A model generated the notes under the pieces. That model ran no database searches. It was not told the DNA's origin and saw only the letters and a list, made by a program, of their open reading frames with translations. A DNA stretch of 40,132 nt from Bacteroidales bacterium UBA6366 (GTDB taxonomy: Bacteria; Bacteroidota; Bacteroidia; Bacteroidales; UBA932): positions 1 to 40,132 of the forward strand of contig DJRG01000002.1 in assembly GCA_002438845.1 (NCBI GenBank). Reading direction: 5' to 3'. The position numbers and the translations under genes are program-made. Within the stretch, counting starts at the first letter, position 1. Each line of letters starts with the position of its first letter. Positions 9,225 through 16,655 of this stretch are shown in pieces.

Positions 9225-9364
9225 GGTGTACTGACGGTACCTTGGTAGTGTTTCGGTACACGAAAGTCCCCTGTTGTGTACTAAAGGTGCTCTGGTGATT
9301 GTTTGGTACACGAAACCGCCCTCAGAGGTACGGGGAAACCTTCACAACTGGGGGCGGTACGGGA
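9225..9364. repeat. Three imperfect 50-bp tandem repeats with GTGTAC/GTACAC arms
   Basis: Copies begin near 9225, 9275 and 9325. In copies one and two GTGTAC (9226, 9276) and GTACAC (9256, 9306) recur exactly 50 bp apart. Copy three keeps only GTAC at the matching places. Each unit holds an inverted repeat, so each can fold. They fill the convergent yicC-rmuC gap. Confidence 0.6.
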
Positions 9365-9395
9365 ATAACGTGATGTAGAGTGCACGTGACGTTCT

Positions 9396-10862
9396 CTATT
9401 CGGTGGCTTGGGCGGTGGCTGTGCCGAGTTCGGGCGGGACTATGGACTCGGGGCCGGTTTTGCGGGCACCGGGCTTGATTTTGGCCTGGGATTTCTTGGG
9501 GGAGAGACCGAGTTTCTCCAGTTTCTGGATCTTCTTGACTACGCTTTGATTGGACTCGGTCAGTTTCTTGGTTGAGGTCTCGTAGGCGGTCTGCGCCTTG
9601 CCGAGCATGGTCCCGATCGCCACGTAACTATCCATCCAGCCGTTCAGCTGGCTCATCAGTTCCTCGGCAGTCTTGTAGACCTCGGCGATGTTCTTCTCCT
9701 GGTTCGCCTGCTTCCAGGCCATCTGGATCATGTTCAAGACTATCACCAGAGTCATCTGGCTCACGATCAGCACATTGTTGTCCTTGGCCACCTGCCAGAG
9801 CATAGGATCCTCCTCCAGCATGAGCCTGAACGCCCCCTCGACCGGGATGAACATCAGATTATAGTTCACTTTCCGCCGTCCTTCAGGAATATACGAGGCG
9901 TAGTCCTTGGACTTGAGCTCATCCACATGCTTGCGCACGCTCTCGACGTGCGCCTTGGCGAACTTCACACGATCCTCAACTTTCTCTGCGTTGATATATT
10001 CCTTGTAATCCTTCAGGCTGACTTTTGAGTCGATGATGACGGTCGTGTCGTCCGGATAGAGCACCATCACGTCCGGGATCATGGTCCTGCCGCTCTCGCT
10101 CTTGATCTCGTGGCCGCATTCGTCCGTCATCACGCTCTGGGTGAAGAAGTGCACGCCTTCCACCAGCCCGGCGTTCTTCAGCACGTCAGTGAGCAGCATC
10201 TCCCCGAAGTCTCCCTGGACCTTTGAATATCCCGTCAGCGCGTTAGCCAGATTCCTTGCCTCGTCCCCGACCGCCTGCGACCGCTCCATCACATTATGAA
10301 TATGCTCCTTCAGCTGCGCGCTCTGCTCCACGGCCTCCTTCCTGGACTCCTGCACTGCCTTCCCGAACTCGGCGAACTTCTCCTGCATCGGTTTCAGAAG
10401 CTCGGAGATCGACTCCGCGCTCTGTCTCTTGAACTCGGAACTGTTGTCCGCAGACAGAGCCTTGAACGCGTCCTTCATCTTCTCCAGATCCCTCTCGTGC
10501 TGCTCCTTCTGCATATTCAAAGCCTTCTCCTGCGCCTCCTTCTGCTCCGCCATCGCCTTTTCCTGAATATCCCGCTGCACGGCAAGGGCTTTCTCCTGCA
10601 GACGCCTCTGCTCCTCAAGCGCCTTCGCCTGCTCTTCCCTGAGCCGGTTTTCATATTCATCCCTGGCCTTGAGCGTGCTTTCCAGCGCAGCGTTCTTCCC
10701 CGTCAGTTCCGTCAGCCGTTTTTGAAGCTCATCCTCCGCTTTTTCATATTCATTGACAACCCTTTGTCTTTCAGCGGCATTCCTCTGAATGGCAACAAGC
10801 AGCGCCACCACGGCAGCCACAGCCACCGCCGAGATCAAAATTATCATTACCGTAATATTCAT
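9396..10862 (-). CDS. rmuC: DNA recombination protein RmuC
   Basis: 488 aa. An N-terminal membrane segment (about 4-25, IILISAVAVAAVVALLVAI) is followed by a long charged coiled coil (about 28-200), with the near-repeat pattern QEKALAVQRDIQEKAMAEQ. The RmuC nuclease-like core (about 205-430) contains GDFGEMLLTDVLKNAGL, PDVMVLYPDDTTVIIDSK, SLKDYKEYI, NLMFIPVEGAF and NVLIVSQMTLVIVLNMI. RmuC is a predicted PD-(D/E)XK-like protein that limits recombination at inverted repeats. The basic tail (KKSQAKIKPGARKTG) is non-conserved. Its start is 4 nt after the ATPase gene's stop, so the pair is probably cotranscribed. Confidence 0.96.
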   Translation of the reverse strand: MNITVMIILISAVAVAAVVALLVAIQRNAAERQRVVNEYEKAEDELQKRLTELTGKNAALESTLKARDEYENRLREEQAKALEEQRRLQEKALAVQRDIQEKAMAEQKEAQEKALNMQKEQHERDLEKMKDAFKALSADNSSEFKRQSAESISELLKPMQEKFAEFGKAVQESRKEAVEQSAQLKEHIHNVMERSQAVGDEARNLANALTGYSKVQGDFGEMLLTDVLKNAGLVEGVHFFTQSVMTDECGHEIKSESGRTMIPDVMVLYPDDTTVIIDSKVSLKDYKEYINAEKVEDRVKFAKAHVESVRKHVDELKSKDYASYIPEGRRKVNYNLMFIPVEGAFRLMLEEDPMLWQVAKDNNVLIVSQMTLVIVLNMIQMAWKQANQEKNIAEVYKTAEELMSQLNGWMDSYVAIGTMLGKAQTAYETSTKKLTESNQSVVKKIQKLEKLGLSPKKSQAKIKPGARKTGPESIVPPELGTATAQATE

Positions 10863-10866
10863 AGCC

Positions 10867-12000
10867 TTAACTGTTTTTTCGTAACCAATCCCTGAAAATC
10901 AAATCATTGATCTGCCTCTTGGTTCCATTATCGGTAATCACGTTGTTCTTCTTAAGCGCGTTTCCTGCTGTCTGAACCGAACTGGTCGAACCGAGCCCGT
11001 ATTTGGAGATGAAATCTTCTGAGGTTATCCTGACTCCATCAGGATCTTCATTCGCGATAGCAGTGAGCAATGATTTCTGTTTTTCGGAAAAGCGTGCGAA
11101 CTGTTCTTCGTATGAGAAACTTTGCTGAGCTATGACCGCGTCATAAATTGATTCGAACTCCGACTTTTTCAGTACCTCTCCAGGCATTGTTTGGGCGAAT
11201 GCTTCATTCATCATTAGTTGGATGTACCATGTGACACCATTGAAGTAGTCGTAGCACTCGTCAACAAGTTCTGGTTCAATGTCTTTTCCATACTTTTTGA
11301 ACATCGTGACAGCGAATTCATTATAGACGCTTCTGTCTATTACGCCTATTGTCATCATCACAGCACTGTTGTAGAATGGTTTGTCCGGGGATTTGAACAT
11401 GTTGTTCATGGTGTGGCTGATGCTGCCGGTGTAGATGAATGAGATGTTCCGGCATTTTTGCATCAATGTTCTCAAATAGGCTTCGACATTCTTCTCTTTG
11501 AAGTTTCTTATCGTCTGGAATTCGTCAATGGCTACCACAGTCGGCTTTTTCAGAGAATCAAGTAAGGAAATGATTTCCTCAAGTGTTTTGTCGGGGTACT
11601 TGATTTCTGACAGCACTGTTCCGAGAGAGAACGAAGCCGTCAACTCATTGTATTCGATGGTCGGTTTGATGGATTTCAGACCATTCAAGAGTTTTTCCCT
11701 TATTCCGAGCACACCGCTCTTTGAGAAAACCTCTTTAGCTACAAGCATGGCCATCTCTTTCAGCGATCCGGCTGAGTAGATGTCAATGAGAAAGGTGTTG
11801 TAGTTTTCCTTTATGGCTTTCTGCTCAAAGCAGTGCCTGATAAGTCCGGTCTTGCCCAATCTCCTTTTTGCGAACAATGCCACATTGCGTCCGTTAAGAA
11901 TATGCTTGCAAAGTTCTCCGGTTTCCTTGGTTCTGTCACAGAAGTATTCCTCTGGGACGAAAGGCGTGATTATGAAAGGATTTTTAACGATGTTTGCCAT
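10867..12000 (-). CDS. AAA+ ATPase of the archaeal/STAND-like ATP-binding family
   Basis: 377 aa. The opening NPFIITPFVPEEYFCDR is typical of a family common in Bacteroidetes. Walker A is FAKRRLGKT (43-51), Walker B is VVAIDEF (154-160), and FIYTGSISHTMNNMF near 190 fits the sensor region. The C-terminal third (about 300-377) looks like a winged-helix domain (RITSEDFISKYGLGSTSSV, then a final IFRDWLRKNS). The family's role is poorly known; P-loop switches of this type are linked to defence or DNA-related signalling in some relatives, which is inference here. It is the upstream partner of rmuC with a 4-bp gap. An inverted repeat lies just before its start. Confidence 0.85.
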   Translation of the reverse strand: MANIVKNPFIITPFVPEEYFCDRTKETGELCKHILNGRNVALFAKRRLGKTGLIRHCFEQKAIKENYNTFLIDIYSAGSLKEMAMLVAKEVFSKSGVLGIREKLLNGLKSIKPTIEYNELTASFSLGTVLSEIKYPDKTLEEIISLLDSLKKPTVVAIDEFQTIRNFKEKNVEAYLRTLMQKCRNISFIYTGSISHTMNNMFKSPDKPFYNSAVMMTIGVIDRSVYNEFAVTMFKKYGKDIEPELVDECYDYFNGVTWYIQLMMNEAFAQTMPGEVLKKSEFESIYDAVIAQQSFSYEEQFARFSEKQKSLLTAIANEDPDGVRITSEDFISKYGLGSTSSVQTAGNALKKNNVITDNGTKRQINDLIFRDWLRKNS

Positions 12001-12015
12001 AATTATGTAAAACTA

Positions 12016-12037
12016 CATTATGTAAAGTAACATAATG
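12016..12037. promoter_or_regulatory. Inverted repeat CATTATGT-6-ACATAATG, candidate operator of the ATPase-rmuC operon
   Basis: Perfect 8-bp arms at 12016-12023 and 12030-12037, centred 27 bp upstream of the ATPase start. Related words TTATGTAAA (12003) and TTACGTAAA (12043) flank it, so two or three protein-binding sites may be stacked here. The nearby HigA-like antitoxin is one possible binder. Confidence 0.35.
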
Positions 12038-12136
12038 CAATATTACGTAAAATTTCCGGGATATTCAACGGGAAGGTAAAAAACATATATAATCGCAAAG
12101 AAACATAAAAAGTTCACATCTTACCCCCAACCCATT

Positions 12137-12167
12137 TTTGTCGAGTTCGTCTTAACGAATATCTTTG
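12137..12167 (+). promoter_or_regulatory. Bacteroidetes promoter of the toxin-antitoxin operon
   Basis: TTTG at 12137-12140, 19-bp spacer, TATCTTTG at 12160-12167: an exact consensus match. A second -7-like box, TAATTTTG at 12234-12241, lies only 3 bp before the toxin's first ATG and has no matching -33 box. Confidence 0.7.
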
Positions 12168-12243
12168 GCTTTCCACCGGTTTGGCATCGATTGAAATAAT
12201 TTCGGGTCGGTGTCGTGTTTTGGAAACTTTTATTAATTTTGCA

Positions 12244-12582
12244 ATGATAATGATTAAGTTAATATTATTGGAAGGTGCGCGCAGTTTTCTCAAACGTTTG
12301 TCACCTCAAGTAATGAAGAAGATTCTCTACAACATTGATAGAGTGATCGGAGGGGAGATAAATGCGGAACTTTTTAAGAAACTTGAGGGAAGTGAGATTT
12401 GGGAGTTTAGGACGTTGTATAACGGTACTTGTTACAGACTATTTGCGTTTTGGGATTCTCGTAAGGGGACTTTTGTGGTGGCAACGCATGGAATTGTGAA
12501 GAAGACTCAAAGGACTCCAAGGAAAGAGATTTCGAGGGCTGAGGCTATAATGAAAGAATATTTGAGAGACAGAAATATATGA
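12244..12582 (+). CDS. RelE/ParE-superfamily toxin, Gp49/HigB-like
   Basis: 112 aa from the ATG at 12244; the in-frame ATG at 12250 is an equal candidate. The pattern LLEGARSFLKRLSPQVMKKILYNI, then LFKKLEGSEIWEFRTLYNGTCYRLFAFWD, then VVATHGIVKKTQRTP and REISRAEAIMKEYL is that of phage-derived Gp49-like proteins. These act as ribosome-dependent mRNA interferases in HigBA-type modules. The basic KKTQRTP stretch and the WEFR/YR residues are the expected active-site region. The stop overlaps the antitoxin start by 4 nt (ATGA), so the toxin comes first, as in HigBA. It is probably repressed by the antitoxin at the promoter upstream. Confidence 0.88.
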   Translation: MIMIKLILLEGARSFLKRLSPQVMKKILYNIDRVIGGEINAELFKKLEGSEIWEFRTLYNGTCYRLFAFWDSRKGTFVVATHGIVKKTQRTPRKEISRAEAIMKEYLRDRNI

Positions 12583-12908
12583 GTAATATGAAAGCATACA
12601 CATTTGACGAGGTTAAGGATGAACTGCTTGGAAAAGTTGGGACTCCGGAGCGTGATGAGCATGAGCGCAAGGTTGCCGAGGCAATCAATGCGTTCAAGAT
12701 CGGGGAGATAGTCCGGGAACGCCGCCTTGGCCAGAACCTTACGCAGGCTGAGCTTGGAAAACGTATGGGAGTGAAGAAATCCCAGGTCTCGAAACTCGAA
12801 AGGGGAGAGGACATGTCTCTCCGCTCTATGCGCCGGGTGTTCCGCGCGCTTGGAGTCGAGTCCGGCACCCTTGACCTTGGCCCGGCCGGAAAGGTCACCT
12901 TGTGGTGA
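12579..12908 (+). CDS. XRE-family antitoxin, HigA-like
   Basis: 109 aa. An N-terminal segment (1-40) with YTFDEVKDELLGKVGTPERD is typical of antitoxins paired with Gp49-like toxins. An XRE helix-turn-helix follows (about 44-95): IVRERRLGQNLTQAELGKRMG, then KKSQVSKLERGED and SMRRVFRALG. The start overlaps the toxin stop by four bases, pointing to translational coupling. It should neutralise the toxin and repress the operon. The terminal LDLGPAGKVTLW is short and hydrophobic, as in related antitoxins. Confidence 0.9.
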   Translation: MSNMKAYTFDEVKDELLGKVGTPERDEHERKVAEAINAFKIGEIVRERRLGQNLTQAELGKRMGVKKSQVSKLERGEDMSLRSMRRVFRALGVESGTLDLGPAGKVTLW

Positions 12909-13007
12909 GCGGTTCCTTTCTCCTCATCGCTCATGCAGCCGAACCTGCCATCGTTTTCCATCAGTTGTTTGCTATTTTTTTGCCTTGATTCGGTGGAATA
13001 CAGTTGA

Positions 13008-13073
13008 TTGGAGTCTTGGCGGCCTACGCGCTTCGCGCGCCCTGTCCGGGTGAATGGCCGCCAAGACCTCCAA
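13008..13073. repeat. Long inverted repeat (17/18-nt arms)
   Basis: TTGGAGTCTTGGCGGCC (13008-13024) is complementary to GGCCGCCAAGACCTCCAA (13056-13073) with one bulged base. The 31-nt loop contains its own small GCGC-TTC-GCGC stem. It lies about 100 bp after the antitoxin stop and could end that transcript, but no T tract follows. Confidence 0.6.
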
Positions 13074-13122
13074 GCAACGGGACACAACGTAACGCAAATC
13101 ATTATCTTCTTCATTAGCAAAA

Positions 13123-13165
13123 TGTTATCCACCACTCGCTCTGTGTCAAGGAGTGGTGTATAACA
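13123..13165. repeat. 15-bp inverted repeat
   Basis: TGTTATCCACCACTC (13123-13137) and GAGTGGTGTATAACA (13151-13165) pair with one mismatch across a 13-nt loop. It is the second of three evenly spread hairpins in this interval. Confidence 0.55.
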
Positions 13166-13246
13166 CGCTTATTATCATATATTTAGCACATTGTCTTGGG
13201 CGTAGATCCGCCAAAGATGATGAGTTTGTTGAGGCCGGTTTGTTTG

Positions 13247-13280
13247 CCACCTACAGGCACGGGAGGATGCCTGTGGGTGG
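13247..13280. repeat. 13-bp inverted repeat with tight loop
   Basis: CCACCTACAGGCA (13247-13259) pairs with TGCCTGTGGGTGG (13268-13280) with a single T-G position and an 8-nt loop. The strong pairing and small loop make it the most RNA-like stem of the interval. Confidence 0.55.
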
Positions 13281-13483
13281 GTTGAGAGGCCGATTCGTGT
13301 GTCTGACCCTATTCCCCAACAAGGGGGTCAGCCACAACGACCTGCCTCAGACAACTGTCAGAAGCACATCTCTGTGTCCGTGGTTTGAAAATAATAGGTT
13401 CGGATGCTTACGATTCAATGCGAAACTATACTTTGCCTTGATCTGGCCGGGAGGAATATCTTGTATTAAGGCTCTTTGCTGGA

Positions 13484-13618
13484 GATGTCATGTGGAACAA
13501 GGTTCACAGTGAAATCCGTTTAATGTCTTGTGGTAAAGAACCTCTCAGTAGGGGACATGTGGTACAAGTTCGCTGTACAGTCCGTTGAACGTCATGTGGC
13601 AATGAACTCCGAATGAGG
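13484..13618. repeat. Two imperfect 67-bp tandem repeats
   Basis: Units start near 13484 and 13553 and align at roughly 70% identity by eye. Each contains the word (C/T)(A/T)TGTGGnA twice, so four copies of a TGTGG half-unit occur in about 130 bp (13491, 13529, 13558, 13595). They lie just beyond the 3' end of the fimbrial operon. Confidence 0.55.
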
Positions 13619-13659
13619 AGGGGTGGATATGTCTGCGAAAGAGATTGTGAATCAGAATG

Positions 13660-16653
13660 CTATCGTGTGAATTCTCTTACGGGGCGGACCGGGCGGGCCA
13701 TGGCGGAGGCACCGATGAACCAATAGTTGGATGTGGCCCCTCCAAGCGCCAATCCAGCTCCGGAACGGGTTCCGAGACCGTATTTGGGCTTGGACCAAAT
13801 TATCTGATTGCTCCAGAGATATACTATGTTGGGATTGAAGTTTCCACCAGCCCCGATACCATTAACTAGATAATTCTTGTACCATCGTTCTCCGGTGCCT
13901 GTCAAAGCCATCCGGTTACCCTGCTTGTTTTTCTTGGTGTAAACGTAATATATGTAATAGCCGTCATGGCCGTTCATGCCCTCGTACGTGCCGTTGAAGT
14001 AATTTGTGATGTCATTTCCTTTGCCAATATCATCTTTGATATTAGCGTTGACCATCATTTTGAAATAGCCGACTGGCGGCACCATATAGCCAGCTGGCGA
14101 CGGATCGTAAACTGTTTTTTTGCCGGAATACTCGTAATTTACCAAATGAGGGCTGGTGAAATCTATTGATGTGTTGTTCCATAAATTGTAGTAGTTGGTG
14201 TTCAGCCAATGCTCATTTCCTTGTTTGTATTCAATGTTTCCACCCAAATATAGGACATTCGGGTTCTTTATTCCGTCCGTAATGTTTACGAATTGTGATT
14301 TCAGTTCGTAAGCAAGTTTTCCGAAATTATATTTCACCACCGACCCGCTATTCATGAAACCGACGATGGGGTCCTTCCGCCCAAATTGGTAATAGACGTT
14401 GTTGCCAATCCAGTACTCGATCTTCTTTTCACGCTGTTCCACGTTGAGTGTCACCTTGTTGCCGCTCTTGTCCTGGGTGAATGTCATCGTGCCGGTACGC
14501 TTGAGGTACCAGACGTTCTTCGGGTCGCACCATCCGAGGTTGTAAGGAGCTGAGGTGTATTGTCCGTAGCCGTTGTCCCATGCGTCAAATGTCACATCTC
14601 CTTTCCCGATTTTGCCATCATCTTTATTGTAAAACCAGTGCTCGTCAATCCAGATGTGCCAGCTCCACATGATTGCGCCGCCACCGTCCTTTATGGCCAG
14701 CACGACATTCCCTTGCTGGATTTCATCACGGTTCACCTTGAAGGTCAGATAGTCGTAACCGCCAGATCCGTTATATTCCAGTTTGACATCGGAGACGAGG
14801 TTGTAGGCGTCCTGCCACACAAGAATGGCGCTCTTGGCTCCAGAAATCTTGGGTCCGGAGATGTTGTTGCCCTTATAGTCCTTGAAATTTCTCAGTGCTG
14901 TGCCCACTCCGTTAATGTTCCCTTTGGTGAATGTGTAGCTGTCGGAATTGAGATTCCCGTTGGTTATCGCATTGCCATAGACAAGCGGCAGCTTATAATA
15001 CCCCGGGGCGTTCACGACATAGCAGTTGGCGGTGTTTCTCTTTCCGGTGACAGTGGACAGGTCTCTTGGTTTTGATGCTGACTCGACTTCCGGATTTGTG
15101 CGCATCTGCCAGTCTCCTTCCCAGTCGGTTCCAGTTATCTGCGGGAAGAATGATACTTTGTAGCGGCTGTAATCGGTGGAACCGGAAGCGCTCCATGTGT
15201 TGTTCGGCATCCAGACCTTCGGATCTATCTCCGTGTTATCGTTGTTCCAATACTTCCCGATATAGCCGGAAATCGCGTCCGGGAACGAAGTCTTGCCTTT
15301 TGTCGCCTCCGCAGTCCAAGGCACGGGCTCCTTTATTGCCGTATTGTTCGCGCGCTCCCTATAACTTATGACCTTATAATACGCTCCTTCCGTCACAGTC
15401 TGGTTGACCACAATCTTTCCGGACTTGTCAGAGAATTTTCCCTTGGACGGCTTATCATCATTGGGAGCCTGTTCGCAGCCGATGACATCAAAATAGTAGA
15501 TCCAGTTGGAGGAACTGGTTGAAATCGTGTAGACATATTCTTTGCCGGGCTCCCAACGGGTGACTATGTTGTCATTGATCTTTCCCGACATGGTGAAGGT
15601 CTTGCCATCTTTTCTTATGAAGACTACCTCAATCTTGGCATCTTCTGGAATGTCCTGCGGAATCAGCATGAAGGTCTTTTTCGGCATCTTGTCATTCAGC
15701 ACGACGTCTGACGATTCTCCAGTCGGGGTGTAGGTGACATCAGCCACCGTGTAACCAAATGTCTGTGAATATGAACTCTCCGTGTCACCGTAATTTGACC
15801 ATGAGAATCCACCTGTGCTGAAATCATAGACGCATTTCCCACTGCCGGCGACTCCTTTGATGGAGATGCTCTCGATTGTGCCATCGACAACGTCACGGAT
15901 GGCGAACTTGATGGCGGACAGGGCGTGGCTGAAATTCATCTGCACTGTGCCGTTGTTGCTTCCGGCTCTGTCACAGATGTTGGTGGCGAACATCAGGTCT
16001 GGCTGGGACTCGGCGTCTTTGACATTGGTTCCTGACGGGACTTTGAAGTTGAAAGATGCCTTATCATTGCTTACAACAAGATCTGTCACTGAACTTACCA
16101 CGGTCGCTGAGCCTGCCGAAGCGCCCTTCACTGGGGCGAATGCAAAGAATCTTAATTTGTTATCTTTCGGTGGCCAATAGTACAGAGGGTCTGTCACCCA
16201 GACATCCCCATCAGAGCGAGGCTTCACAGCTTTGTAGGATGGAATATGATTCCCTTTTCCATCAGGAAAGAAAGCTGTGACCCCGAATCCGTCAGTACCG
16301 TTAACTTCCTTGAATTTAGCTGCGTCATTGACAGGCGTTGACTTCGTGGCTAAGGTTTCTTCTGAATCCTCTCGGTCTCTCACATAGGTGTGGAGGTACA
16401 ACGGCATGTCCAATCCATCCGCGCGGAGCACCAGAGGCTGAAGAAGATCAGTGGTGTCTTCCGGATCTGAGGGCGATTTCGTGGTGAGTTCAACGGAATT
16501 GCCGGTCGTGACGGAAAAACACATTGCCTCTGGCATGGTCCCACTATTGACCATGTCTTGACCGCAGGCGCATGAGAGTCCTGCCAGAAATGTCATGATC
16601 CCTGCGCGAAGTGTTTTACGAATATATTTGGATAGCCTTGCCATAGTGCTCAT
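13660..16653 (-). CDS. Large fimbrillin-FISUMP fusion, probable fimbrial tip or adhesin
   Basis: 997 aa. The signal region (about 1-35) ends in GLSCACG, a lipobox-like site; ATGs at 16653 and 16644 are both possible starts. Residues about 40-400 are a Mfa/fimbrillin-like domain (YYWPPKDNKLRFFAFAP, DLMFATN, MNFSHALSAIKFAI, TFMLIPQDIPED, WEPGKEYVYTI). Residues about 541-665 are the TANCYVV...LVWQDAYNLVSDV...WSWHIW module. Residues about 750-997 are FISUMP-like (YYQFGRKDPIVG, TVYDPSPAGYMVPP, RPVRPVREF). It is last in the operon, the usual place for a tip protein, and far larger than a shaft subunit. A palindromic element (16102-16126) encodes the GASAGSAT stretch. The stop of the gene upstream is 2 bp before the start. 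Confidence 0.85.
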   Translation of the reverse strand: MSTMARLSKYIRKTLRAGIMTFLAGLSCACGQDMVNSGTMPEAMCFSVTTGNSVELTTKSPSDPEDTTDLLQPLVLRADGLDMPLYLHTYVRDREDSEETLATKSTPVNDAAKFKEVNGTDGFGVTAFFPDGKGNHIPSYKAVKPRSDGDVWVTDPLYYWPPKDNKLRFFAFAPVKGASAGSATVVSSVTDLVVSNDKASFNFKVPSGTNVKDAESQPDLMFATNICDRAGSNNGTVQMNFSHALSAIKFAIRDVVDGTIESISIKGVAGSGKCVYDFSTGGFSWSNYGDTESSYSQTFGYTVADVTYTPTGESSDVVLNDKMPKKTFMLIPQDIPEDAKIEVVFIRKDGKTFTMSGKINDNIVTRWEPGKEYVYTISTSSSNWIYYFDVIGCEQAPNDDKPSKGKFSDKSGKIVVNQTVTEGAYYKVISYRERANNTAIKEPVPWTAEATKGKTSFPDAISGYIGKYWNNDNTEIDPKVWMPNNTWSASGSTDYSRYKVSFFPQITGTDWEGDWQMRTNPEVESASKPRDLSTVTGKRNTANCYVVNAPGYYKLPLVYGNAITNGNLNSDSYTFTKGNINGVGTALRNFKDYKGNNISGPKISGAKSAILVWQDAYNLVSDVKLEYNGSGGYDYLTFKVNRDEIQQGNVVLAIKDGGGAIMWSWHIWIDEHWFYNKDDGKIGKGDVTFDAWDNGYGQYTSAPYNLGWCDPKNVWYLKRTGTMTFTQDKSGNKVTLNVEQREKKIEYWIGNNVYYQFGRKDPIVGFMNSGSVVKYNFGKLAYELKSQFVNITDGIKNPNVLYLGGNIEYKQGNEHWLNTNYYNLWNNTSIDFTSPHLVNYEYSGKKTVYDPSPAGYMVPPVGYFKMMVNANIKDDIGKGNDITNYFNGTYEGMNGHDGYYIYYVYTKKNKQGNRMALTGTGERWYKNYLVNGIGAGGNFNPNIVYLWSNQIIWSKPKYGLGTRSGAGLALGGATSNYWFIGASAMARPVRPVREFTR
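16102..16126. repeat. Palindromic element copy inside the tip gene
   Basis: Nearly base-for-base the same 25-bp element as at 18050-18074, differing only at position 16124 (CGCCC instead of CGACC). It starts GGTCGCTGAGCC and contains core GAGCCTGCCGAAGCG. It encodes ASAGSAT in the opposite strand's frame, the same peptide as in the Mfa2-like gene. Confidence 0.6.
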
Positions 16654-16655
16654 GC

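Larger units (their letters stand above)
12001..12243. other. Divergent intergenic region, ATPase gene and toxin-antitoxin pair
   Basis: About 240 bp. The left part is a run of TTATGTAAA-like words (12003, 12018 and 12043 as TTACGTAAA). The right part carries the HigBA-like promoter. No small gene is evident. Confidence 0.6.
12909..13659. other. Gene-free structured convergent interval
   Basis: About 750 bp between the ends of the antitoxin (+) and the fimbrial operon (-). It holds three strong inverted repeats (13008-13073, 13123-13165, 13247-13280), a weaker one (CTGACCC at 13303 with GGGTCAG at 13325) and a 67-bp tandem duplication (13484-13618). An open frame at 13153-13512 has no recognisable motif. 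I see no known RNA family, reverse transcriptase or transposase in it. Confidence 0.6.

Noticed and set aside
9225..9364. CRISPR-like array
   Set aside because: The units are contiguous and diverged, without unique spacers or cas genes.
13008..13073. Insertion-sequence end
   Set aside because: The inverted repeat has no transposase nearby and no flanking target duplication was seen.
13153..13512. Open frame of 119 codons (+) in the structured interval
   Set aside because: It runs across the hairpins and into the start of the tandem repeat, has no recognisable motif, promoter box or gene-like composition, and is likely chance.
12909..16653. Diversity-generating retroelement acting on the FISUMP tip gene
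   Set aside because: Lectin-like tip proteins are common targets, but no reverse transcriptase, accessory gene or template copy of the gene's 3' end is present in the window.
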